Part shown: in pieces, positions 8,666 to 18,400 of the stretch
Layout: each line of letters begins with the position of its first letter
Position numbering within the stretch: position 1 is the first letter of the stretch
Origin: Streptomyces sp. ML-6
GTDB taxonomy: Bacteria > Actinomycetota > Actinomycetes > Streptomycetales > Streptomycetaceae
NCBI RefSeq assembly: GCF_030116705.1
Contig: NZ_JAOTIK010000001.1
Span: forward strand, 2,623,001-2,687,000
DNA length: 64,000 nucleotides
Direction: 5' to 3'
The notes under the pieces: model-generated
What the model was told of the DNA's origin: nothing
Seen by the model: only the letters and a program-made list of their open reading frames with translations
Databases searched by the model: none
Program-made: the position numbers and the translations under genes

Positions 8666-9463
8666 CTACCGCATCCGGACATCCGTGAGCCTTCCCCACA
8701 CGACGAGCCGGTACCGGGAGGTGAATTCGGGCGTGCAGGTGGTGAGCGTCACATAGCTGCCGGCCGTGTCGTACCCGGCGGACGGCTTCACGACGCTGCG
8801 CGGTACGGCCGCGATGACCCCGCTGTCGTGGGCGCCGGTCCGGGCGAGCGTCCGGTCGACGGTGTACGTGTAGACGGCGTCCCGGGTCTCGATGCCGATC
8901 CGGTCCCCGCGCCGCAGCCGGTTGATGTACCGGAAGGGCTCGCCGTGCGTGTTGCGGTGCCCGGCGAGCGCGAAGTTCCCGGGCCGGCCGGGCTGCGCGG
9001 TGCCCGGATAGTGCCCGACGTACCCCTTGTCGAGGACGCCGCGCTTGCCGACCCCCTGCGCGACGGGGGCGGCGAGCCCGATCCGGGGGATGCGGATGAC
9101 GGCGTACGCCCGGTCCCGGTGAGGCCCGGACGCGGCCCGCCCGCCGCCGGAATGCCCACCGGAACCACGAACCGCCTCTCCTGCCTCCCCCGCCTCTCCC
9201 TCCACTTCCTCCCGCCCGTCCCCCTCCCCCTCACCGGCCCCCTCGTCCTCCGCCCACTGCCGCTGGAGGGCCCGCACCTCGTCCCGGGCCCCGGCACCGG
9301 CCTGCCGGTTCGTCCACCACAGCTGGTGGACGACGAGCAACAACAGGACGACACCGAGGGTCACCACCACCTCGGCAGCCGTCCAGAGCCCGCGCGCGAC
9401 GGCCCTCCGCCCCCACGGGTTCCGCTGCACCACAACCGGTATCCGCTCCCGCACGGCCCGCAC
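8666..9463 (-). CDS. Class E sortase
   Basis: About 265 residues. A single membrane anchor (about 30-47, EVVVTLGVVLLLLVVHQLWW) is followed by an acidic Glu/Gly-rich linker and the sortase fold. The catalytic His is in the AGHRNTHG motif (H169), the Cys in YVTLTTCTP (C243), and the Arg in SRYRLVVWG. Class E sortases attach LAxTG proteins to the peptidoglycan; an LAETG protein is encoded at 21267-22019 in this window. The start is the GTG at 9463 giving MRAVRERIP; longer upstream frames are antisense to the next gene. Confidence 0.9.
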   Translation of the reverse strand: MRAVRERIPVVVQRNPWGRRAVARGLWTAAEVVVTLGVVLLLLVVHQLWWTNRQAGAGARDEVRALQRQWAEDEGAGEGEGDGREEVEGEAGEAGEAVRGSGGHSGGGRAASGPHRDRAYAVIRIPRIGLAAPVAQGVGKRGVLDKGYVGHYPGTAQPGRPGNFALAGHRNTHGEPFRYINRLRRGDRIGIETRDAVYTYTVDRTLARTGAHDSGVIAAVPRSVVKPSAGYDTAGSYVTLTTCTPEFTSRYRLVVWGRLTDVRMR

Positions 9464-9541
9464 GATAGGCCCATCACCCGTAACTCTCCAGGGCCCGAAC
9501 GCCCCTCCGCCCAGGAGCCGTACAGCAGTACGGTGTGATTC

Positions 9542-10543
9542 ATGCGCCCCGACACGCCTGCCGACCACACCACCGAAGCCGAGCGCCTGCTGCGCACCGC
9601 GGCGCGGTATCCCGAGGACCGCGAGCCGCTGCTCCTGCGCGCCGCGGCCCATCTGGAACTCGCCGGCGACCGCGCCCGCGCCACCACCCTCTACGGCGAA
9701 CTGCTCGGCTCCCCCGACCTCGACCACCCCCACCTGGTCAAGGCCCTGAACGCGGCCAACCTGTGGGAGTACGGCCACGAGGCGGAGGCCCGCGCGATCA
9801 TCGAGGGCATCCGCGCCGCGGCCCCGCTCGACCCCGCCGCCTGGGAGGTCACGGCCGGGACCCTGGAGAACCACGACGAGCTCGAAGCCGCCCACGACTG
9901 CTTCTCGACCGCGCTGACGCTGCTCCTCACCCCCGGCGAGGAGGTCCCGTACGCCACCCGGTCGCTGCTGTTCGGCCGGCACCGGGTGCGCCGGCTGATG
10001 GGCGCCGACCACGACGCGTGGGACACACTGGCCGACACCGTCCACACGGCCGCCGTCCCGCTGGACGAACTCCACGACCCCAAGCGCCTGTGGTCGCTGG
10101 GCTCCTCGGACCCGGGCGAGCTCCGCGCCGAGATCACCCGCCTGCGCGCCGAACTGGGCGCGTACCGCACGGAGTTGTCCCGCCCGTTCCCGGTCGCGTT
10201 GCTGCACTGGCCGAGCGCCGAGCTCGACGAACTCCTCACCGCGTACCCGCGACTGCGCGACGAGTACCCCTCCCACCCCGAGCACCTGGCCCGCCTGGAG
10301 GCCGCCCTGCGGGACCTCCACCGGGCCGGCACCCCCAACCTCGGTCTCGTGACCGGCACGGTCCCGTCGTACGAGGCGTTCGCCGCCTCCGAGGCCGTCT
10401 CCCCCACCGCCCCCGAACTCCTCCCCCAGTACGCCACCACCCTCGCCGCCCGGGGCCGCGCGGTCCCCTGGCCCCCGGCCCGCAACGCCCCCTGCTGGTG
10501 CGGCTCGGACCGGCCCTACCGGGAGTGTCACGGCGGCGAGTGA
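9542..10543 (+). CDS. SEC-C motif protein with TPR-like repeats
   Basis: The 333-residue protein begins with helical pairs resembling tetratricopeptide repeats (about residues 10-110). It ends in a zinc-binding SEC-C motif, APCWCGSDRPYRECHG, at the extreme C-terminus. SEC-C tails occur in SecA and many uncharacterised proteins, where they bind zinc and sometimes ribosomes or partner proteins. It is divergent from the sortase with a 78-bp gap. Function unknown. Confidence 0.75.
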   Translation: MRPDTPADHTTEAERLLRTAARYPEDREPLLLRAAAHLELAGDRARATTLYGELLGSPDLDHPHLVKALNAANLWEYGHEAEARAIIEGIRAAAPLDPAAWEVTAGTLENHDELEAAHDCFSTALTLLLTPGEEVPYATRSLLFGRHRVRRLMGADHDAWDTLADTVHTAAVPLDELHDPKRLWSLGSSDPGELRAEITRLRAELGAYRTELSRPFPVALLHWPSAELDELLTAYPRLRDEYPSHPEHLARLEAALRDLHRAGTPNLGLVTGTVPSYEAFAASEAVSPTAPELLPQYATTLAARGRAVPWPPARNAPCWCGSDRPYRECHGGE

Positions 10544-10563
10544 AGCACCGGCGTCCCGGGGCT

Positions 10564-10602
10564 GGGGCCGCGTCGAGCACGCGTGTCGCTCAACGCGGCC
10601 CC
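10564..10602. terminator. Hairpin terminator between convergent genes
   Basis: Arms at 10564-10578 and 10588-10602 pair over 15 bp with one mismatch (GGGGCCGCGTCGAGC and its near complement). The hairpin overlaps the last codons of the minus-strand immunity candidate and follows the SEC-C gene. Confidence 0.7.
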
Positions 10603-10985
10603 GGGCCCGCTCCCTCCGCGATTTCGCGGAAATCGTGCACCATGCCTCGCAGCCATTCGACATACTCCGCGTCGCTGAACGGCACACGGACGTGTTTCTT
10701 CTTGCGGTAGAGATAGACGGATCCGTACTGCTTCATGACCGGAACCAGATCGGCCGGCGGGTTGTCCGCCACGGCCGTGACGCACCGGAGCTCGTCGGCC
10801 GCCTGATCCGGACTCCGGCCGACCATCGCACGCCAGGAGGCTCGGGCCTCGCCCGGGGAGGTGTCCAGGCAGTAGACCCGTAGCCACGAGATGAAGCATT
10901 CGATTCCGGGCGAGTCTCCGGTGTATGGATCACCCGGAGACCCGTACTCCTCCGTTTGCTTGCTGCGACGCTTTCTCGGTGGCAC
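10590..10985 (-). CDS. Putative immunity protein for the upstream toxin
   Basis: A 131-residue, soluble, mixed-charge protein of no recognised family. It begins with a basic stretch (PPRKRRSKQ), has helices around FISWLRVYCLD and EARASWRAMVG, and ends in a highly charged region. It starts 25 bp after the toxin gene on the same strand, which is the standard position of an immunity gene in polymorphic toxin loci. GC content is lower than the core genes around it, matching the toxin C-terminal coding region. Function is inferred from position and size only. Confidence 0.6.
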   Translation of the reverse strand: MPPRKRRSKQTEEYGSPGDPYTGDSPGIECFISWLRVYCLDTSPGEARASWRAMVGRSPDQAADELRCVTAVADNPPADLVPVMKQYGSVYLYRKKKHVRVPFSDAEYVEWLRGMVHDFREIAEGAGPGPR

Positions 10986-11010
10986 CAGAAAACACCTGCC
11001 CGGTCAATTA

Positions 11011-14000
11011 TCACTTGTTCGGGTAAGACGTGTGGATGTACCAGCCTTGCGGAATGCCCGTATCGCTCCGTATTACCACCAGAACTCGCGAAGACCCCTC
11101 AGTGACGGTGAGAGGTGGCAGGCCCGGCTGCTCGGCACGCTGGTCACCCGGGTACAGAGGGCCCCGATAGGTGCCGCCGAGCCATCGCGGGAGCTTGTTC
11201 CCCGCGCCCGGCACCGCACTGTTGAGCACCAGGGCGAACCCGACTCCGGACGGGAAGTTCGGCGCGGGGTTCCCGCCCTTGGCCACCAGGTATCTGATCG
11301 AGTTGCGCCAATTCCCTTGCAGCCACCCGGAAATCGCCCCATCCGCCTCCGAGAGGCTTTCGAAATAGCTGGAGCGGGGCGGAACTCCTTCTCCCGGATA
11401 CCCCTCTATCAGACGTACGGCGAGCGCGGCCTTGGCGCCGGTGACCGTACGGCCGTTGGAGATGGTGAACCCTGCGAGATAGCCCTTGCCCTTGATGTGC
11501 TTCTGATAGGTGTGGCCGCCGAGCCCCTCTTCTCCCCGCAGCGTGTTGAACCGCGGCTGCAGGCCGTCGTGAACGCTGAGCACGGCATCGAGGAAGGGCC
11601 GGTCCAGGTTGTGCTTGGAACGCAGCCTTCTCCGCGCGTGCTCTGCGCGCACAGCGGAATCGTTCGCGTTCTCGGCAGGATGGAAACGATTCTGCTCCAA
11701 GGAGTAGCGCCACAGGTCGTCGTCGGACATGTTCTGGAACACATTGATGAGCTGACCGAGGGAGTGCGCCACGTACGGCGGCGCCGGCCCGAGCTGGTAG
11801 CTCGGGGTGGTCATCGTCTGAACGTGCACCTTCTCGTAGTGGTCCGTCCTGCTCTCGCTGACCAGATGGAGCGAGGGGACCTTGTTCCGCCTGGCGATCG
11901 CGGAGATCCCGTCGAGGGCATCCGCCTTGGCGGGGTTCTCGGAAAGAAGCTTCGACGACTCGGCGATGGCCTGCCGCTCGTTCCCCTTGCCCTCGTTCTT
12001 GTTCTTGTCCTGTCCGGGCTTCTCGCCTTTTCCGTCCTTGCCGTTCTTGTCCTTGCCCTTGAGTTTGTTCCAGAGGGCTTTGCCTTTTCTGGCGATGAGG
12101 TCGACGAGTTTGTCGATGGCGCGGTTGACGGGTTTGGCGACGGCGTGGAAGACGGATTTGACCTTGTGGGCGAGGTTGCCGATGCCGAGGAGGGCGGCGA
12201 GGAAGCCGATGAGGAGGGGGATGCTGGTGGCGAGGGCGGTTTCGACCATTTTGGGGACGCCGGCGGTGCCGCCGTTGGCGATGGCGATGACGGCGTCGAG
12301 GACGGCGTTGACGAAGTCGGCGATCTGGGCGCCCTGGTTCACGATGAACGTGACGATGTCGATGATGCCCTTGACCGCGCGGACGAAGGCGGAGGCGGGG
12401 TTGAGGAGGGAGAGGATCCAGGTGATGCCGGCGATGAGGACGGTGGGGATGAGGTAGCTGGTGAGTTTTTCGAGGATGGTGGCCTTGAGGTCGCCGGCCT
12501 CGGCCTGGATCTCCTCGACGGCGCCCGCGGGGCCCTGGGTGGCGAGTTTCTTCGCGACGGGGACGGAGGACTCGACCGCGGTCATGGCCTGGTCGGGGAC
12601 GCCCTTGCGGGTGATGCGGGCGCGGATGTTGTCCCAGGTCAGGCCCAGGAGTGAGCCGATGAGCTGGATGATGCCCCTCAGGTCGAACTTCTGCGGGAGT
12701 TCGAGTCCGGCCTTGACGGCGGTGCCCAGCAGCCAGGAGACGAGGCCGGTCTTGAGGTGGGTGGCGATGTTGGTGACGAAGAGGTTGAGTCCGGCGCCGA
12801 CCGCCTTGACCAGGTTGCTCAGGAACCCGATGGGGTCCTTGATGATCTTCATGATCGCGGAGGCGGCCTTGGCGAGGATGCCCAGGAGGAGGTTCTTGAG
12901 TTCGTTGATGGTCTTGAGGACGCCGACGATGGCGTCCTTGGCCTTGTCGACGAGGCCCTTGTTGGCCTCCTGGAGCTTCTTGATCTCCTCGTCGACCTTG
13001 TTCAGGGCGGCGGTGTATTTCTGGGCGAGGTCCTGGACGAGCTGTTCGGACTTCTCGTTGACGGTGGTTTCCAGGTCGTCGAACTTCCCCGCGAAGTCCT
13101 TCGCCGCCTCCTGCCCGAACTGCTTGAGGTCGGCGGGGAGTCTGTCGACCTCGGCCTTCAGCTCGGTGCGGCCCTTGGCGATGCGGGCCTTGGCGCGGCC
13201 GAGTTCGGTGCCGATGAGGTCGGCGACCGAGGAGATGACGGTCTGCATCTTCGCGACGTAGAGCTTGCGGGCCTCCTGGAAGAGGGCGTTGGCCTCCTTG
13301 GGCATGCCCAGCAGCTTGTCCTTGGCCCACTTCGCACCGCCGAACATGCCCGAATAGCGCTTGTCCTTGTACTTCTTCATGCGGCGCTTGTGGTCGGCGG
13401 TGAACGCGTCGCGGGCCGCCTTCTCCCCCTGCGTGAACGCGGTGTCGACCTTCTTGTCCAGGCCGGAGAGGGTCTCCTCGACGTCCTTCTTCGTTCCGTC
13501 GTAGACCTTCTGCAGCTTCGCGGTGACCTCGGCGCGCCGTTTCTCGTCCTTGGACTTGGTTTCGCCCTTGCCGCCGTCGACCTGTTTGCCTGCCGTGGCA
13601 CGGGTGGCGGTGAGGGTGTTGATGGCCTGGGCGCCGGAGGCGGCGGCGTTGGCCTTCGCCGCGTTCAGCTGCCGGCTCTCGGCCGTCCTGCCCCTGGCGG
13701 GGGCCTTCGCGGAGTCGGTCTCGGCGCTCTTCTTCGCGGCCAGGGCCTGGTCGAACTCGGGCTCGTTGCCCCGGGCGAGCTGCTCCTCGGTGACCTCGGC
13801 GTCGGCCATGGCCTGGTCGTTGGCGGCCGGGCCGGCGGAGAAGTCCGTGACGGCGGCGGGCTGCTTGTCCGGGATGGCGTCTGTGGCGGAGGGGGCGCCG
13901 GGGTTGGCGGGGGCCTGGTCGGGGGTCATCGGGGTGACCGGCTTGTCCTTGGCCGCCGCCGTGTCGGGCGGGGCCTTGGTGGCGGTGTCGATGTCCTTGG

Positions 14001-14574
14001 CGGAGGAGTCCTTGCCGTCCTTGACCTTCCCGTCGACCTCGTCCTTGATCCGGTCGGCCCTGCCCGACTTGGAGAACTTGTCGGCCTGGTCGAGATTCTT
14101 CGGCGCCTGCGCGTCGATCGCCTTGTTCACCGCGTCGATGAACGCCCGCTTGTCGAACTCGCCGGGCTTCGCGTCGTTCATCTTCTCCGCGTTCGCCGCC
14201 TTGCCCTGCGCCTCCCTGTCGTCCGGGGGTGCGACGGCGGCGTCCTGCGCGGACCTCGACTCGGCGGCGGCGGGGACGTGCGCGGCCAGGCGGACCTTCT
14301 TCGCCGCCACGTCCGCCTTCACCCGCCGGAAACCCGGCGCCTGGGCGGGGGAGGGCTTGACCGGGGCGGTGTAGCGCTGGGCCACCAGGCGGGACACGGC
14401 CCGGTTGCCCGCCGCCATCTGAAGCCGCTGAAGGCCGCGGGGATCGGCGCCGGGGACGGGGGCGGGGCGGTCACCGACCGGACGCTTCGGCGCAGGGGCC
14501 TGCGTACGCGAAACCTCCGTACGCGAGACCTCGGTACGGGCAGGGGCGGGGTCCTTCTCCGGAACCGCCCGCAT
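11011..14574 (-). CDS. Large polymorphic toxin with RNase A-like C-terminal domain
   Basis: The 1187-residue protein opens with a disordered region holding LQRLQMAAGNRAVSRLVAQR (48-67), a motif seen at the N-terminus of proteins linked to extracellular contractile injection systems. A long Ala/Lys/Asp-rich region, coiled coils (about 350-620) and a helical hydrophobic core (LIPTVLIAGITWILSLL, SIPLLIGFLAALLGIG) follow. The last 170 residues resemble bacterial RNase A-like CdiA toxins: GGHTYQKHIK (H1021, H1026), SSYFESLSEADGAISGWL, RVLVVIRSD and the closing HTSYP. The start is ATG 14574 after GGGAGGG; the longer upstream frame is not supported. The likely role is RNA cleavage in a target cell. 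Confidence 0.75.
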   Translation of the reverse strand: MRAVPEKDPAPARTEVSRTEVSRTQAPAPKRPVGDRPAPVPGADPRGLQRLQMAAGNRAVSRLVAQRYTAPVKPSPAQAPGFRRVKADVAAKKVRLAAHVPAAAESRSAQDAAVAPPDDREAQGKAANAEKMNDAKPGEFDKRAFIDAVNKAIDAQAPKNLDQADKFSKSGRADRIKDEVDGKVKDGKDSSAKDIDTATKAPPDTAAAKDKPVTPMTPDQAPANPGAPSATDAIPDKQPAAVTDFSAGPAANDQAMADAEVTEEQLARGNEPEFDQALAAKKSAETDSAKAPARGRTAESRQLNAAKANAAASGAQAINTLTATRATAGKQVDGGKGETKSKDEKRRAEVTAKLQKVYDGTKKDVEETLSGLDKKVDTAFTQGEKAARDAFTADHKRRMKKYKDKRYSGMFGGAKWAKDKLLGMPKEANALFQEARKLYVAKMQTVISSVADLIGTELGRAKARIAKGRTELKAEVDRLPADLKQFGQEAAKDFAGKFDDLETTVNEKSEQLVQDLAQKYTAALNKVDEEIKKLQEANKGLVDKAKDAIVGVLKTINELKNLLLGILAKAASAIMKIIKDPIGFLSNLVKAVGAGLNLFVTNIATHLKTGLVSWLLGTAVKAGLELPQKFDLRGIIQLIGSLLGLTWDNIRARITRKGVPDQAMTAVESSVPVAKKLATQGPAGAVEEIQAEAGDLKATILEKLTSYLIPTVLIAGITWILSLLNPASAFVRAVKGIIDIVTFIVNQGAQIADFVNAVLDAVIAIANGGTAGVPKMVETALATSIPLLIGFLAALLGIGNLAHKVKSVFHAVAKPVNRAIDKLVDLIARKGKALWNKLKGKDKNGKDGKGEKPGQDKNKNEGKGNERQAIAESSKLLSENPAKADALDGISAIARRNKVPSLHLVSESRTDHYEKVHVQTMTTPSYQLGPAPPYVAHSLGQLINVFQNMSDDDLWRYSLEQNRFHPAENANDSAVRAEHARRRLRSKHNLDRPFLDAVLSVHDGLQPRFNTLRGEEGLGGHTYQKHIKGKGYLAGFTISNGRTVTGAKAALAVRLIEGYPGEGVPPRSSYFESLSEADGAISGWLQGNWRNSIRYLVAKGGNPAPNFPSGVGFALVLNSAVPGAGNKLPRWLGGTYRGPLYPGDQRAEQPGLPPLTVTEGSSRVLVVIRSDTGIPQGWYIHTSYPNK

Positions 14575-14831
14575 CCACCCTCCCGGCCCGTCCGCTACCA
14601 CGTACTCCGCCGTGTCGGCACAACACACCAAGGAGAAACATACGGAGACCCGAAGGGCCTGAGGAAGAGCAACTCCGTTATTTACAACGGGACTTGCCTC
14701 AACGGGCACCCTCACTGCGCGAACGGACACACAGGGGCGCACACCCCGACAGCCAGGCGGCCACCACTCGCTCCCGGAGCCCCACGAACAAAGAAATCCC
14801 CCGAACAACGCGAAATGCATATGGTTCTGCC

Positions 14832-15326
14832 ATGCCCGAACTTCAACGCCTCCGCCCCGACCACGCCCCCGCCCTGCTCACGTTCGAGCAGGAGAACCGC
14901 ACGTATTTCGCCGCATCCGTACCGGACCGGGGCGACGCCTACTTCACCGACTTCGACGCCCTGCACGCCGCCCGGCTCGCCGAGCAGGCCGAGGGTCTCT
15001 GCCACTTCCACCTCCTCGTGGACACCGAGGGGGAGGTGCTGGGCCGGTTCAACCTGGTCGACGTCACGGACGGCTCCGCGGAGCTGGGCTTCCGCATGGC
15101 CGAGAAGGCCACCAAGCGGGGCCTGGCCACCGCCACCGTCCGCCACCTCTGCACCCTGGCCGCCACGGAGTACGGCCTCACCACCCTCCACGCGGCAACC
15201 GCCCTCGACAACACGGCCTCCCGCACGGTCCTGACCCGCGCGGGCTTCATCCCCACGGGAGAAGAGATCTGGCTGAGCGACCGCCCGGGGCTCCGCTACG
15301 TCCTGGACATGACGGGCGGCGTCTGA
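14832..15326 (+). CDS. GNAT-family N-acetyltransferase (RimJ/RimL-like)
   Basis: About 164 residues with a GNAT fold of the RimL type. It starts RLRPDHAPALLTFEQENR, has the beta-hairpin VLGRFNLVDVTDGSAELGFRM, an acetyl-CoA region EKATKRGLATATVRHLC, and ends in ALDNTASRTVLTRAGFIPTG. Substrate unknown; relatives acetylate ribosomal protein N-termini or small amines. The start is ATG 14832; the ribosome site is weak. It is divergent from the toxin gene, with an AT-rich inverted repeat between them. Confidence 0.82.
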   Translation: MPELQRLRPDHAPALLTFEQENRTYFAASVPDRGDAYFTDFDALHAARLAEQAEGLCHFHLLVDTEGEVLGRFNLVDVTDGSAELGFRMAEKATKRGLATATVRHLCTLAATEYGLTTLHAATALDNTASRTVLTRAGFIPTGEEIWLSDRPGLRYVLDMTGGV

Positions 15327-15413
15327 AGGCTCTCAGGTCATAGACGGGCAGTGCTTTGTCGGCCCTGCTTGATACAACTGCACGCATAGCAATGGGACGA
15401 GGGGGAATCGGTC

Positions 15414-18400
15414 GTGCCTAACGGCTCTGCAGACAACACGGCCCCGGTTGTGGGGCTCTACGAGACGCTGATCACCCAACGCCTCGAAGACCGCATGAAG
15501 CAGTTTGACTCCGCAGGCTGGCGCTCCATCGATGAAGTAGTTGGCGCTGAATCTGCGCCGAACGTGCTGACGCGCCACATCGCAAGCGTCGTGCGTAGAG
15601 TCTTCCAAGGTCTCTCACCTGCGGAGCAGGTGGTCGCTGCCAACCACATCCTGGACTCCCTCAGCACCATCGAAGGTGCCACTGAGTGGGTCGATCTCGT
15701 CATCGAAGGACCCCGGCAGCTGCTGGCAGTCGCAGAGCAAGAAGCTCCTGGTGTCTACGCGATTCGTCCGGCGACACCCCTTTCCGAAACAGCGCTGATC
15801 ACCAACTCTCCCGAAGATCCGAGCCTGGGGTTCGAGCTGCGAGCCGAACTGGCTACGGCAGACTGCGTTGATCTCCTCTGCGCCTTCGTGAAGTGGCACG
15901 GGTTGCGAGTACTTGAGCAGTCGCTCTCCTCCGCACGTGAGCGCGGCGTTCCCATCCGTGTGCTGACAACCACCTACATCGGGGCCACCGAGCGTCGTGC
16001 GCTTGACCGTCTGGTCCGCGAATTCGGCGCTGAGGTGAAGGTTAACTACGAGCTCCGATCGACGCGTCTGCATGCCAAGGCGTGGCTCTTCCGGCGTGAC
16101 AGTGGCTTCGATACCGCGTATGTAGGCAGCTCGAACCTGTCCAAGGCGGCGTTGCTCGACGGTCTCGAATGGAACGTGCGGCTGTCGTCAGTTGCCACTC
16201 CTCCTGTCATCCGCAAGTTCGAGGCAACATTCGACGCCTACTGGAACGATCGCTCCTTCGAACCGTACGACCCCGACAGTGACGCATCACGACTCGATGA
16301 GGCACTTGCTCAGGCAGGCGGCTCCAGCCGGAGCGGAGTCCCTGTCATCACGCTCTCTGGGCTTGAGGTCCGCCCTTACCCTCACCAGCGCGACATGCTT
16401 GAACGCCTCGAAGTGGAACGCATCGTCCATGATCGGCACCGCAACCTCCTTGTTGCCGCCACTGGGACGGGCAAGACAGTGATGGCGGCCTTGGACTTTA
16501 AACGCCTGCAGCAGACGCTAGGGCGTGACCTGCGGCTGCTCTTCGTCGCTCATCGCAAGGAAATCCTGGAACAGTCTCTGCGCGTCTACCAAAACGTGTT
16601 GGTGGACGCGAACTTCGGTGAACTCTTCGTCGGAGGGGAGATCCCCGATGACTGGAAGCATGTCTTCGGCAGCGTCCAGTCACTCAACTCACGTGCGCTA
16701 GACCGCCTCGCCCCAGACCACTTCGACGTCATCGTGATTGACGAGTTCCATCACGGCACTTCCCCGACGTACCGCAGGATCCTGGATCACTTCGAGCCGC
16801 AGGAACTTCTCGGTCTTACTGCGACCCCGGAACGCACGGATGGGCTGAACATCCAAGACGAGTTCTTTGACGGCCGGATCGCAGCAGAGATGCGCCTCTG
16901 GGAAGCCCTGGAGAACGATCTGCTCAGCCCCTTCCACTACTTCGGTGTCACCGACAACACCGACATGAGTGCTATCGCCTGGAAGCGCGGTTCGTACGAC
17001 TCCACGGACCTCAGCAATCTCTTCACTGGTAACGACGCGCGAGCCAGGCTCGTCGTGCAAGCCGTGCGGGACAAGGTTACCGATCCGGGCTCGATGCGCG
17101 CCCTGGGCTTCTGCGTTTCGGTCGCACACGCAATTTTCATGGCCGACTTCTTCCGTCGAGCCGGCCTCAACGCCGTCGCGCTGTCGGGCGAGACCCCACG
17201 TGACGAGCGCAAAAGTGCTCTGGAACAGCTCAAAACAGGAACAATCCAAGTTATTTTCTCTGTTGACCTGTTCAACGAGGGACTCGACATCCCCGATGTC
17301 GACACCCTGCTTCTCTTGCGTCCTACTTCCAGCGCCACCGTGTTCCTCCAGCAGCTGGGGCGAGGCCTGCGCCGAACAGAGGACAAGGCTGTCCTAACCG
17401 TCCTGGATTTCATCGGCCAGCACCGCAAGGAGTTCCGCTTCGAGGAGCAGTTCCGTGCGCTGACCAACCTCACTCGCAACCGTCTGCTCGCCAACATTGA
17501 GCACGACTTCCCACAGCTGCCCTCTGGCTGCCAGATCATCCTTGAGCCGAAGGCCAAGCACCTGATCATTGACAACATCCGCAGTCAGATCAGCGTCAAC
17601 GTCAATCAGCTCGCGCGCGAGGTCGCCGACTACGCTGAGCCCAAGCTCGCCAAGTACCTCCAAGAGAGCCGCCGCGAGCTCAAGGAGTTGTACCGGGGTA
17701 ACGGAAACTCCTGGACAGGCCTGCTCCGCAGAGCAAAGCTCCTCCCTGATTCCGGACCGGATGGAGAATCCTCACTGCTGAAGCGTGTCTCAGCCTTCCT
17801 GCACGTTGACGACCCTCTTCGAGTCGCTGCGTACAGCAAGCTTCTCGCCGACGATGCCCCCACATACAGCGAACTCAGCGAACAAGAGCAGGCCTTCGCC
17901 CGCATGTTCTTCTTCTCTTTGTGGCCGTTGGGCGGCGGATTCAACAGCTACCAGGAGGGCTTCGACGCTCTTCGCCCGCAGCACGCCTTCCGTGACGAGC
18001 TCAGCCAGGTCCTCGCTCATGTTCTAGACCAGGCTGACCACGTGCCCGTCCCCCTACTCGGCGAGCATGCGAGCCTGCCACTGTCAGTGCACGCCGCGTA
18101 TAGCCGCGAAGAGATCCTCCCCGCCCTCGGGCAGTCCTACGTCGGTGGCTTTATGCCCGGTCACTTCCGCGAGGGGGTGAAGTGGTGCGAGGACATCCAG
18201 ACCGATGCACTACTCATCACCCTTGAAAAGGACGAGAAGGACTTCTCCCCAGAGACTCGCTACAAGGACTACGCCCGGAACGAGCACCAGTTCCACTGGG
18301 AGTCGCAGAACCAGACCTCAGAAACGTCCCCCACTGGAATCCGCTACCAGACCCACAAAGAGAAGGGCACCCACGTCCTCCTCTTCGTCCGCCGCTACAA

